Source: Christiangramia sp.
GTDB lineage: Bacteria; Bacteroidota; Bacteroidia; Flavobacteriales; Flavobacteriaceae
Reading direction: 5' to 3'
Length of the DNA: 13,320 bases
Assembly (NCBI GenBank): GCA_024635735.1
Contig: JAGXII010000177.1
Coordinates: 1 to 13,320 of the forward strand
Numbering within the stretch: the stretch's first letter is position 1; each line of letters begins with the position of its first letter. Below, one piece after another: positions 1 to 7,238 of this stretch. The translations under genes were made by a program, and so were the position numbers. Under the pieces are notes generated by a model. It saw nothing but the letters and a program-made list of their open reading frames with translations. It did not search any database and had not been told where the DNA came from.

Positions 1-1
1 G

Positions 2-463
2 GTTAAGCTTTCCATTGAGGAAATTCGGGAGATTATTAAACCAGTAGGTTTATCACCTATGAAATCCAAAGGAATTCATGGACTTTCTGAAATTTTGATC
101 GAAAAATATAATGGTAAGGTTCCGGCAGATTTTGAGGCTCTGGAAGAATTGCCGGCTGTGGGGCATAAAACAGCAAGCGTTGTTATGTCTCAGGCTTTTA
201 ATATTCCGGCTTTTCCGGTAGATACTCATATTCATAGGTTAATGTACCGATGGAATCTAAGCAACGGAAAAAATGTGGTTCAAACTGAAAAGGATGCAAA
301 AAGGTTGTTTCCCAGAGATCTCTGGAACAAACTACATCTGCAAATTATCTGGTATGGAAGGCAATATTCACCGGCACGGGGATGGGACCTCGAGAAAGAT
401 ATCATCACAAAAAGAATTGGAAGAAAAACAGTTTTGAAAGAATATTACAATAAGAAAAAATAA
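2..463 (+). CDS. nth: Endonuclease III (5'-truncated by window edge)
   Basis: This is the C-terminal 153 residues of a base-excision-repair DNA glycosylase/AP lyase of the HhH-GPD superfamily; the start lies before the window and the frame is open from base 2. The helix-hairpin-helix is visible as LPAVGHKTASVV, whose Lys aligns with the catalytic Lys120 of E. coli Nth, followed by VDTHIHRL carrying the catalytic Asp (Asp138 in E. coli). The enzyme family removes oxidised pyrimidines and nicks at abasic sites. The visible part contains no cysteine at all, so the C-terminal four-cysteine [4Fe-4S] loop of classical Nth is missing; the end reads YSPARGWDLEKDIITKRIGR instead. I believe this form is common in Bacteroidota, but that is from memory. 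The first in-frame ATG in the window (59) is internal, since conserved-looking sequence continues upstream. A terminator overlaps its stop codon. Confidence 0.9.
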   Translation, partial: VKLSIEEIREIIKPVGLSPMKSKGIHGLSEILIEKYNGKVPADFEALEELPAVGHKTASVVMSQAFNIPAFPVDTHIHRLMYRWNLSNGKNVVQTEKDAKRLFPRDLWNKLHLQIIWYGRQYSPARGWDLEKDIITKRIGRKTVLKEYYNKKK

Positions 464-498
464 AAAAGACCTGCAGGCTAATAAAACAGGTCTTTTTT
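462..498. terminator. Bidirectional rho-independent terminator between nth and the 50-aa ORF
   Basis: A perfect 12-bp inverted repeat, AAAAAAGACCTG (462-473) and CAGGTCTTTTTT (487-498), encloses a 13-nt loop. The A and T runs at its ends give a U-tract to transcripts from either side. It overlaps the nth stop codon and lies just past the stop of the minus-strand small ORF, so it can end both convergent units. Confidence 0.85.
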
Positions 499-503
499 TA
501 AAA

Positions 504-656
504 TTAATTCAGAAGCGTTTCAAACTTCATCTCCTTGTATTCAATAATACTCAAAGCTTTTGAATAATTCAAAAGAAACATAATCGTTTCCTTTCTCGGC
601 TGTGGATGATTAAATTTTTCTTCTTTCGAAGGTTTTTTAAAGTAAAGTTTCCCCAT
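504..656 (-). CDS. Small basic protein, 50 aa, co-oriented with the sigma factor
   Basis: A complete ORF of 50 codons starts with ATG at 656 and ends with TAA at 504, directly before the bidirectional terminator. The product begins MGKLYFKKPSKEEKF and ends YKEMKFETLLN. It is Lys-rich, has no signal peptide, membrane segment or cysteine, and would be cytoplasmic. The start lies 60 nt after the stop of the ECF sigma gene on the same strand, with no terminator seen between, so co-transcription is likely. It accounts for most of an otherwise empty gap, its composition looks protein-like, and I have the impression of similar unnamed small proteins in other flavobacteria, without being able to verify it. 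Function is unknown. An anti-sigma role is only a positional guess, because classical anti-sigma factors are larger and usually membrane-bound. Confidence 0.65.
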   Translation of the reverse strand: MGKLYFKKPSKEEKFNHPQPRKETIMFLLNYSKALSIIEYKEMKFETLLN

Positions 657-716
657 TTGGTAATCTTTTATGTTGGTTTTATAGAATAACGCAACACAAA
701 GGGGAATATTGTTTTA

Positions 717-1301
717 CTAATTGGTTAAAATAAGATTTCGCTTTTCGATGATCTTTCTAAGGTTAATAAGAGCATATCTCATTCTTCCCAGAGCGGTATT
801 AATACTTACTCCGGTACGTTCAGAAATCTCTTTAAAACTCATGTCTTTGTAGATTCTCATGGTGAGAACTTCCAGCTGATCTTCCGGTAATTCTTTGATT
901 AATTCCTGGACATCAGATTCTATCTGGTCTTTAATCAATTGTTTTTCCGCATTTAATCCACCATCGCTCAATACTGAAAAAATATTGAAATCGCCACTAT
1001 TATCAAATTTTGGCATTCTCTTATTTTTTCTGAAATGATCTATTACTAGATTATAGGAGATTCTCATTACCCAGGGCAAAAACTTACCTTCTTCATTGTA
1101 CTTTCCTCTTTTTAAAGTGCGAATGACCTTAATAAAAGTGTCCTGAAAAATATCTTCTGCGATATCTTTATCAAAGACTTTCGAGTAAATAAAACTGTAA
1201 ATTCGATGCTGGTGACGATTGATGAGTGCTGCTAAAGCGTTTTCATTTCCATCAAGATAATCCCGTACGAGTGAAGCGTCAGTTACCTTAGTGTTATTCA
1301 T
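717..1301 (-). CDS. RNA polymerase ECF-type sigma-70 factor
   Basis: The 194-residue product has the two-domain layout of extracytoplasmic-function sigma factors. Region 2 lies at about residues 22-92 and includes AEDIFQDTFIKVIR and the promoter-melting/-10 recognition segment around FLPWVMRISYNLVIDHFRK. Region 4 lies at about 130-185, with a helix-turn-helix in MSFKEISERTGVSINTALGR that would read the -35 element. A linker of about 35 residues joins them. Length is normal for the group. No transmembrane anti-sigma gene lies beside it; its neighbours are a 50-aa ORF downstream and uvrA divergently upstream. A Bacteroidota-type promoter is visible at 1412-1444. The leader contains an inverted repeat ending beside the start codon, suggesting control of translation or a regulator site. 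The regulon cannot be inferred from sequence alone. Confidence 0.93.
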   Translation of the reverse strand: MNNTKVTDASLVRDYLDGNENALAALINRHQHRIYSFIYSKVFDKDIAEDIFQDTFIKVIRTLKRGKYNEEGKFLPWVMRISYNLVIDHFRKNKRMPKFDNSGDFNIFSVLSDGGLNAEKQLIKDQIESDVQELIKELPEDQLEVLTMRIYKDMSFKEISERTGVSINTALGRMRYALINLRKIIEKRNLILTN

Positions 1302-1302
1302 A

Positions 1303-1374
1303 ACAGTTACTTTTGTTGTTCAGGAATTTAGGGTTTCCTGAGGGTTAGGTTATTTAGTTCAAAAAAGTAACTGT
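1303..1374 (-). promoter_or_regulatory. Structured leader of the sigma gene: 12-bp inverted repeat enclosing a smaller hairpin
   Basis: ACAGTTACTTTT (1303-1314) and AAAAGTAACTGT (1363-1374) are perfect inverted copies 48 nt apart. Inside them, TCAGGAA (1320-1326) and TTCCTGA (1335-1341) form a second 7-bp hairpin. If transcription starts near 1405, as the promoter at 1412-1444 predicts, both arms lie in the mRNA leader. The distal arm ends one base before the ATG at 1301-1299, so pairing would bury the ribosome landing site. The same repeat could instead be a two-site operator for a protein. The repeats are seen directly; the roles are inference. Confidence 0.5.
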
Positions 1375-1411
1375 GCTATATAGGCTAACTGATTTTAGGG
1401 TTGTTGTGCTC

Positions 1412-1444
1412 CAAATATAGCAACATAAAACCGAGAAATACAAA
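1412..1444 (-). promoter_or_regulatory. Bacteroidota-type promoter for the ECF sigma gene
   Basis: On the minus strand TATATTTG (1419-1412) matches the -7 consensus TAnnTTTG exactly, and TTTG (1444-1441) lies 21 nt upstream, within the 17-23 nt spacing reported for flavobacterial TTG/TAnnTTTG promoters. The predicted start is near 1405, giving a leader of about 100 nt. Confidence 0.6.
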
Positions 1445-1509
1445 TAAAAACTTAATTATTTAACAATACTATATGTTTTTCATTGCTTTCTTTCCCGCCT
1501 CATATTGAG

Positions 1510-1517
1510 TAACTTTG
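1510..1517 (+). promoter_or_regulatory. -7 promoter element of uvrA
   Basis: TAACTTTG matches the Bacteroidota TAnnTTTG -7 element exactly and sits 21 nt before the uvrA ATG, predicting a short leader of about 15 nt. The nearest upstream TTG (1483-1485) is 24 nt away, slightly beyond the usual spacing, so the -33 element is weak. Confidence 0.5.
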
Positions 1518-1538
1518 CGGTTTTAGCAGAAAATACAC

Positions 1539-4325
1539 ATGAACGTAGATATAAGCAAAGTAGATCCTAAGAAGAATATAATTATTAAAGGTGCAAAGCT
1601 GCACAATCTTAAAAATATTAATGCCATTATTCCCAGGAACAAGCTTGTAGTGATTACAGGACTTTCTGGATCTGGTAAATCAAGTCTGGCCTTTGATACT
1701 CTTTATGCAGAAGGCCAGCGCCGGTATGTAGAAAGTCTTAGCTCTTATGCAAGGCAATTCCTTGGCCGACTTAATAAACCAAAAGTAGATTACATTAAAG
1801 GAATTGCTCCAGCCATAGCGATCGAACAAAAAGTGAATTCTACTAATCCGCGATCTACCGTTGGAACATCTACTGAAATTTATGATTATTTGAAACTTCT
1901 TTTTGCAAGAATTGGAAGAACCTACTCCCCTGTTTCAGGCAACGAGGTAAAAAAAGATACTGTTACAGATGTCATAAATTATGTGAAAGAGTTCCCCGAA
2001 AGAGAAAAATTATTGCTTCTCGCCCCTATTCATGTGGAAGAAGGTCGTTCCCTTCAGAAAAAAATACAGATCCTGGCTCAACAGGGTTACAGCCGAATAA
2101 AAATTGATGATGAAGTAGTAAGAATAGATGAAACCGATCTGGATAAAGCACATGAGGACCATACTTCGCTTGTGGTAGACCGTATTATCACAAAAGACGA
2201 GGAAGATTTTTATAACCGTCTTGCAGATGCTGTGGAAGCTGCTTTTTTTGAAGGAAAAGGTGAATTGTTCATTGAGAAACTTTCAGATAATAGCCAGAGG
2301 CATTTCAGCAATAAATTTGAGCTGGACGGAATGAACTTTTTGGAACCGAATGTACATTTATTCAGTTTTAATAATCCATACGGTGCCTGTCCCAAATGTG
2401 AAGGATATGGAGATGTTATTGGAATTGATGAAGACCTGGTAATTCCCAATACTGCTCTTTCAGTTTATGAGAATGCAATCTTTCCCTGGCGCGGGGAAAG
2501 CATGAGTTGGTATCGGGATCAATTGATAAATAATTCGCATAAATTCGACTTTCCGGTTCACAAACCTTATTTCGAATTAAGTGATGAACAAAAGGATCTG
2601 GTATGGAACGGCAATCAATATTTTGAGGGAATCAATAAATTTTTTGAATTTCTTGAAAGTAAGGCATACAAAATTCAGAATCGAGTAATGCTTTCCCGAT
2701 ATCGCGGTAAGACCAGATGTTCTGTATGTAAAGGAAAGCGACTGCGTCCCGAAGCCCAATATGTAAAAATAAGCGATCACAGTATTACCGACCTCGTTGA
2801 AAAACCATTGGATAAAGTAAGAGCGTTTTTTAATGATCTTGAATTGAATGAATATGATGAAAAGATTGCTAAACGTCTATTGACCGAAATAAGAAACAGG
2901 CTTGGATTTCTTTCGAATGTAGGTCTGGACTATCTTACTCTCAATAGAAAATCTAATACTCTTTCCGGGGGTGAGTCTCAAAGGATCAATCTGGCAACCT
3001 CTCTGGGTAGCAGCCTTGTTGGTTCAATGTATATTCTTGATGAGCCTTCCATAGGTTTGCATCCAAAAGATACTGAAAAGCTCATAGGGGTACTCAAAAA
3101 CCTTCGTGATCTGGGGAATACTGTTATAGTCGTTGAGCATGATGAAGAAATCATGAACGCTGCCGACGAGATCATTGATATAGGTCCGGAAGCGGGAACT
3201 AACGGAGGTTATGTGGTCGCTACCGGCAAGATGAAAGATATTTTAAAATCTGATTCCCTTACCGCAGGTTATTTAAACGGAACCTTAAAAATTGAAGTTC
3301 CTGAAAAAAGGAGAATTTCAAAAAATAAAATAAAAGTCCTTGGTGCCCGGGAGAACAATTTGAAAAATATCGATGTGGAATTTCCTCTGGGTGTTTTTAC
3401 AGCTATTACAGGTGTGTCAGGTAGCGGGAAAAGTACTCTTGTTAAGAAAATACTCTATCCTGCCGTTCAAAAGGAAATTGGAGGTTATGGAGAAAAAGCA
3501 GGTCAGTTTAGTGGAATTGAAGGAGATTTTAAAAATCTTGGTAACGTTGAATTTATAGACCAAAATCCTATTGGAAGGTCCTCGAGATCTAATCCGGTAA
3601 CTTATATCAAGGCTTATGACGATATTAGAAATCTCTTTGCAAACCAGCGGTTATCAAAATTAAGAGGTTTCAAGGCTAAACATTTTTCATTTAATGTGGA
3701 AGGCGGTAGATGTGAAACCTGCAAGGGCGAAGGCGAAGTAACCATTGAAATGCAGTTTATAGCTGATGTTCACCTGGAATGCGAGGTATGCAAAGGGAAA
3801 AGATTCAAAAAAGAGGTGCTTGAGGTGACTTTTCATGAGAAGAATATTGATGATATCCTGAATATGACGATAGATGATGCCACTCAATTCTTTGAAGATC
3901 ACGATCAGGATAAAATTGTTAAAAAACTTAAGCCATTAAGAGATGTTGGCCTTGGGTATGTTCAATTAGGACAAAGTTCCTCTACGCTATCAGGAGGTGA
4001 AGCCCAGCGAATTAAATTAGCCTCTTTTCTGGTGAAAGGAAATTCAAAATCCAAGGCTCTTTTCATATTTGATGAACCCACTACGGGTTTACATTTTCAT
4101 GATATCAAAAAGTTACTAAAATCATTCAACGCACTTATTTCGAAAGGTCATACTGTGGTAGTTATTGAACACAATATGGATCTGGTGAAATGTGCAGATT
4201 ATGTAATAGACCTTGGTCCAGAAGGTGGTGAAAATGGGGGGTATTTAGTCGCAACCGGCACTCCGGAGGAACTTGCTCAACATAAGAAGTCCTATACAGC
4301 ACCTTATCTTGCCGGAAAACTTTAA
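1539..4325 (+). CDS. uvrA: UvrA, excinuclease ABC subunit A (ATPase)
   Basis: UvrA dimers scan DNA for bulky or helix-distorting lesions and load UvrB to start nucleotide excision repair. The 928-residue product is close to the 940 of E. coli. It has two ABC modules: Walker A GLSGSGKS (41-48) with signature LSGGE (475-479) and Walker B DEPS (501-504); then Walker A GVSGSGKST (625-633) with LSGGE (817-821) and DEPTTGLH from 845. The C-terminal C4 zinc finger is intact (Cys725, 728, 748, 751). In the N-terminal zinc finger only the second pair (Cys284, Cys287) remains; the first CxxC is replaced around FSNKFELDG. The conserved CSVCKGKRLR (Cys394, 397) is present. The ATG at 1539 is well placed after the promoter and gives the expected N-terminus. 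The gene appears monocistronic and divergent from the sigma factor. Confidence 0.98.
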   Translation: MNVDISKVDPKKNIIIKGAKLHNLKNINAIIPRNKLVVITGLSGSGKSSLAFDTLYAEGQRRYVESLSSYARQFLGRLNKPKVDYIKGIAPAIAIEQKVNSTNPRSTVGTSTEIYDYLKLLFARIGRTYSPVSGNEVKKDTVTDVINYVKEFPEREKLLLLAPIHVEEGRSLQKKIQILAQQGYSRIKIDDEVVRIDETDLDKAHEDHTSLVVDRIITKDEEDFYNRLADAVEAAFFEGKGELFIEKLSDNSQRHFSNKFELDGMNFLEPNVHLFSFNNPYGACPKCEGYGDVIGIDEDLVIPNTALSVYENAIFPWRGESMSWYRDQLINNSHKFDFPVHKPYFELSDEQKDLVWNGNQYFEGINKFFEFLESKAYKIQNRVMLSRYRGKTRCSVCKGKRLRPEAQYVKISDHSITDLVEKPLDKVRAFFNDLELNEYDEKIAKRLLTEIRNRLGFLSNVGLDYLTLNRKSNTLSGGESQRINLATSLGSSLVGSMYILDEPSIGLHPKDTEKLIGVLKNLRDLGNTVIVVEHDEEIMNAADEIIDIGPEAGTNGGYVVATGKMKDILKSDSLTAGYLNGTLKIEVPEKRRISKNKIKVLGARENNLKNIDVEFPLGVFTAITGVSGSGKSTLVKKILYPAVQKEIGGYGEKAGQFSGIEGDFKNLGNVEFIDQNPIGRSSRSNPVTYIKAYDDIRNLFANQRLSKLRGFKAKHFSFNVEGGRCETCKGEGEVTIEMQFIADVHLECEVCKGKRFKKEVLEVTFHEKNIDDILNMTIDDATQFFEDHDQDKIVKKLKPLRDVGLGYVQLGQSSSTLSGGEAQRIKLASFLVKGNSKSKALFIFDEPTTGLHFHDIKKLLKSFNALISKGHTVVVIEHNMDLVKCADYVIDLGPEGGENGGYLVATGTPEELAQHKKSYTAPYLAGKL

Positions 4326-4406
4326 AACTATATAGCGCTGGTTTAAAGCGACTTAAAAATATAATATAGCCTTCCCCACAGGCACAAAAAGGCTTTAACA
4401 GACTTT

Positions 4407-4422
4407 TGGCACGCGCTTTGTA
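4407..4422 (+). promoter_or_regulatory. Sigma-54-like -24/-12 promoter
   Basis: TGGCACG (4407-4413), four bases, then TTGTA (4418-4422) matches the sigma-54 consensus TGGCACG-N4-TTGCA apart from one base of the -12 GC. The -24 GG (4408-4409) and the -13 G (4420) have exactly the canonical spacing, predicting a start near 4433, 29 nt before the ATG. No TAnnTTTG element is evident in this gap. Sigma-54 promoters need an enhancer-binding activator; a short inverted repeat TTTAA/TTAAA (4342-4346, 4353-4357) lies upstream but is weak as a candidate site. Confidence 0.55.
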
Positions 4423-4461
4423 TTTATTAAGGAAAATGTTCTTAATTAAATATTTACTGCC

Positions 4462-5697
4462 ATGAGAAACCTCACCTATATTTTAGCTTTTCTGTTCATT
4501 GGATGGTCAGCTAATGCATCCGTAAAGTCCCAGCCAGCCACCTTAAATAATTACTATAACGATTCTTTTATTTTTGTAGAAGATGGTGTTGAGTTTGCAA
4601 TTTACCCAAATGGTGAGTTCGACTTTTATTACAACCCTGAATTCCGAAGAGGAAATTCGGTTCATATTTCCACCCCAAATATGAATATAAGCTATAACTC
4701 CGGTTATAACTATGAACCGTATGTTCAGTACGACGATTACGGTGCTGTAATTCAAATAGAAAGTGTACCTGTTTATTATGACTACTACGGGAGAATTATT
4801 CAGGCAGGAGATATTTTTATCAACTATAATAATTTTGGAAGAATAGCCAGGATTGGAAATCTACATCTTCATTATGATCACTTCCAACATTACACACACA
4901 GTAGTGGTTTTATCAATTATTATAACAGACAGTATGTTTACAGGCCATGGCATGATTACTATCGCCGCCCCTTTGTGAACGTGAGTATTGTTTTTAACAG
5001 ACCTTATCGTGCGTATTATCAGCCACACCGATATTCTTATAATCAATATGTAACTGTTTATAACAATTACTATTCAAACCATACAAGTCATAGAAATTTC
5101 TATCGCCCTTCAGACAGGGTAGCAAGTTATAATTATGGGGCCAGAACAACTCAGAAGAGAGATTTGAGAAGTGTAAGAACTAGAAGTAATAATGATGTAT
5201 CTAATTCAAGACAAAGCGTAGCAAGAAGCCGGGAAGCAGGAAATAATCGTGCAGGAAGCTATGAGAGCAAACGATCTGGAACATATACTTCAAATGGAGA
5301 CAGAACTACGACCAGAAGAAGTTCCGGAACCCAGTCTGAGGTTTATTCCGGGAGAAATGAAAGAAGCAGTGATGGCAGAGGAAGATCATCCAGAACTGTA
5401 TCGCCTCAGCAAAAAAGAGAAGTGACAAGACAAAGTTCTTCGAGAGCGTCAAGGCCACAAAACACTGTTAAAAGGGAAAGTCGTGGTAATGTTCAGAGAT
5501 CGGTAGAAACAAGTTCTAACAAAAGAGCCGTTAGAAGTACGAGAAATACACCTGAAAGGAATGCACAGGTTAAACGTCAAACAAGACAAAGAAGCTCTTC
5601 TGCAAGAAGTAGTACTTCCAGAGCTGGTTCTCCTGCAGTAGAAAGAAAAAATTCCTCAAGAACAAGAAGTTCGGCACGGAATGTGAATAATAAATAG
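4462..5697 (+). CDS. Secreted Tyr-rich repeat protein with Arg/Ser-rich tail, function unknown
   Basis: The 411-residue product starts with a signal peptide (about residues 1-19, MRNLTYILAFLFIGWSANAS) and should be exported. Residues 35-90 form a Tyr/Asn-rich segment with DGVEFAIYPNGEFDFYY. Residues 93-140 hold three consecutive 16-residue units, starting YGAVIQI (93), YGRIIQA (109) and FGRIARI (125), each with the pattern aromatic-Gly-x-Ile/Val and alternating beta-type residues. Residues 140-225 are rich in Tyr, His and Arg. From about 226 to the end the chain is low-complexity, strongly basic and dominated by Arg and Ser, so probably disordered. I see no cysteine, no C-terminal sorting domain and no catalytic motif. 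I recall similar N-terminal domains in other flavobacteria, all unnamed. A sigma-54-like promoter precedes it. Surface, matrix or polyanion binding is conceivable but unproven. Confidence 0.85.
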   Translation: MRNLTYILAFLFIGWSANASVKSQPATLNNYYNDSFIFVEDGVEFAIYPNGEFDFYYNPEFRRGNSVHISTPNMNISYNSGYNYEPYVQYDDYGAVIQIESVPVYYDYYGRIIQAGDIFINYNNFGRIARIGNLHLHYDHFQHYTHSSGFINYYNRQYVYRPWHDYYRRPFVNVSIVFNRPYRAYYQPHRYSYNQYVTVYNNYYSNHTSHRNFYRPSDRVASYNYGARTTQKRDLRSVRTRSNNDVSNSRQSVARSREAGNNRAGSYESKRSGTYTSNGDRTTTRRSSGTQSEVYSGRNERSSDGRGRSSRTVSPQQKREVTRQSSSRASRPQNTVKRESRGNVQRSVETSSNKRAVRSTRNTPERNAQVKRQTRQRSSSARSSTSRAGSPAVERKNSSRTRSSARNVNNK

Positions 5698-5739
5698 TAG
5701 AAGATAGTTTATAATATTAATTTTTTGGTTGGTTAGTTG

Positions 5740-5776
5740 GAAAACCCCTGAAGTCTTAATGGCAGAAGGGGTTTTC
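5740..5776. terminator. Terminator between convergent secreted-protein gene and flippase gene
   Basis: GAAAACCCCT (5740-5749) and AGGGGTTTTC (5767-5776) form a perfect 10-bp stem around a 17-nt loop, between the convergent stops at 5697 and 5781. The U-tract is short on both strands, but the position fits a shared terminator. Confidence 0.7.
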
Positions 5777-5780
5777 TCGT

Positions 5781-7238
5781 TTAGAATCCCTTTAGAACAT
5801 ATTTAAGGATAGAATTTACATCTTCTGAAATATGTAATCTATAAATTATAAAAATGTATAAAAGACCCGTTATTATCGCTTTGATGGCGATATTCAGAAT
5901 AGGATGAAACGGAAAATCCCAGAAATAAAAACCTGCACTAAATAAGATCGTAAGCAACATCACTATAACGGTTCCGGTAGTAAAAGGCTGAATTTTAAAC
6001 TTTTTAAGGACAATGTAAACCTTGGAAGTATTGTATAGAAAAAAAGCTATAAAACTGGCTGCCGCTGCCCCTTCTATCCCGAATTGAGGAATTAGTAAAA
6101 GATTAAGTACAAAGGCTACGATGACCAGAATTACACCTACAGCCAGTACTATCCTGTAATAATCTGAATTAAATAAGATGCTGTTATTATTTCCTAGCAA
6201 ATTATCGTAAAGCTTTACCATTGAAATAAGCAGAACTACAAAAATACTTATGCTGTATTCATCAGGAATGAGCTCATAAAGTTCATTCACGTTTGTAATT
6301 ATCCAGATAAAAATAAGTCCGCTAACAATTAGCAAATTCAGGGAACTTTTCACATATAGATCCCTTAAACCCACTTTATCTTTTTTATTCAGCATTTCTG
6401 CGGTCAAAGGATTTGTGATTTGATGCATGGCCTTTTGTGGGACTGAGATCACAGTGGCAATATACACTGCAATTCCATAGATAGCCACATTCTCAATAGG
6501 CAGATAATGTTCTATCATCACCTTATCAAGGTCGAGCAATACCGTAGCTACTGAAGCCGCAAGAAGTATTAGTGCCGAATATTTTAATACCGGTGACAGA
6601 TTTTTCGGAAATTCAAATTTAAATTTTGGCGGGTGCAGTGAAAATGCATAGGCAGCCATTACCAATGTCCTGAAAACATAGACCCCTGCCATCCCGTAAA
6701 TAAATACTTCAACATTTATAAACTTAAAAAAAACAGCGAATAAGAGAAGGCTAATGCAAATGCGATGAAATACCTCCTTCATAAGATTCCCAAAAACACT
6801 TTTATAGTAGATTTTGGACCAGGAAAAGAATACTTCAAAATAAGCGGTAGCGAGCGCTATTAAAAATATGAGCCAGATATAAGGCCTTACAAGGTTATTT
6901 TCGCCTTCAAAGTAATTCAGAAGGTAATCATAGCCTATCACACCAATAACTCCAAGAATGATTGCCGCAATGGCCGGAGCGTATAGAACAAAGTTCAGTA
7001 ACCTGTCCTGCTCTCCCCTGGTTTTATAAGAAGTGAAAAATTTAATAAGTGTGCTGTGTACTCCAAAAACCAAAAAAGGCCAGATAAGATTAGAAGCCGA
7101 AAGTAGAAAGCTTACAAGCCCGTAGTATTCCTTTTCCAGAAAATAAGTAAACAGAAACAGGGTATTCACTGCTCCCACCCCAAAACCAATGTAGGTGGTG
7201 ACCATATTCTTAAAAGACTGATTAATGATGATCCCCAT
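5781..7238 (-). CDS. Polysaccharide flippase (Wzx/RfbX-like, MOP superfamily)
   Basis: The 485-residue product is almost entirely hydrophobic, with about 12-14 predicted membrane helices. It has the layout of oligosaccharide flippases, which move undecaprenyl-linked glycans across the inner membrane. Typical signs are the N-terminal amphipathic start with early helices around INTLFLFTYF-like sequence (residues 20-35), a polar cytoplasmic loop with LLDLDKVMIEHYLP (about 240), the helix set around IYGIAVYIATVISVPQKAM, and a second half with PQFGIEGAAAASFIAFFLYN. The ATG at 7238 follows the stop of the upstream glycosyltransferase gene with no base between, so translation is probably coupled. 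It is the last gene of the minus-strand envelope operon and ends at a terminator. The substrate cannot be read from the sequence. Confidence 0.88.
   Translation of the reverse strand: MGIIINQSFKNMVTTYIGFGVGAVNTLFLFTYFLEKEYYGLVSFLLSASNLIWPFLVFGVHSTLIKFFTSYKTRGEQDRLLNFVLYAPAIAAIILGVIGVIGYDYLLNYFEGENNLVRPYIWLIFLIALATAYFEVFFSWSKIYYKSVFGNLMKEVFHRICISLLLFAVFFKFINVEVFIYGMAGVYVFRTLVMAAYAFSLHPPKFKFEFPKNLSPVLKYSALILLAASVATVLLDLDKVMIEHYLPIENVAIYGIAVYIATVISVPQKAMHQITNPLTAEMLNKKDKVGLRDLYVKSSLNLLIVSGLIFIWIITNVNELYELIPDEYSISIFVVLLISMVKLYDNLLGNNNSILFNSDYYRIVLAVGVILVIVAFVLNLLLIPQFGIEGAAAASFIAFFLYNTSKVYIVLKKFKIQPFTTGTVIVMLLTILFSAGFYFWDFPFHPILNIAIKAIITGLLYIFIIYRLHISEDVNSILKYVLKGF

Noticed and set aside
53..235. 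60-codon minus-strand frame inside nth
   Set aside because: Antisense to the helix-hairpin-helix region of Nth, with no promoter or independent support.
4368..4394. Possible uvrA terminator: AGCCTT/AAGGCT with a 15-nt loop
   Set aside because: Only 6 bp, a long loop and just three Ts after it. It is too weak to call, so uvrA termination is left unassigned.
5100..5697. Possible foreign or frameshifted origin of the Arg/Ser-rich tail
   Set aside because: Codon use is AGA/AGT-rich as in a compositionally biased protein, the frame is unbroken from the signal peptide, and a proper terminator follows, so it looks like a genuine low-complexity tail.
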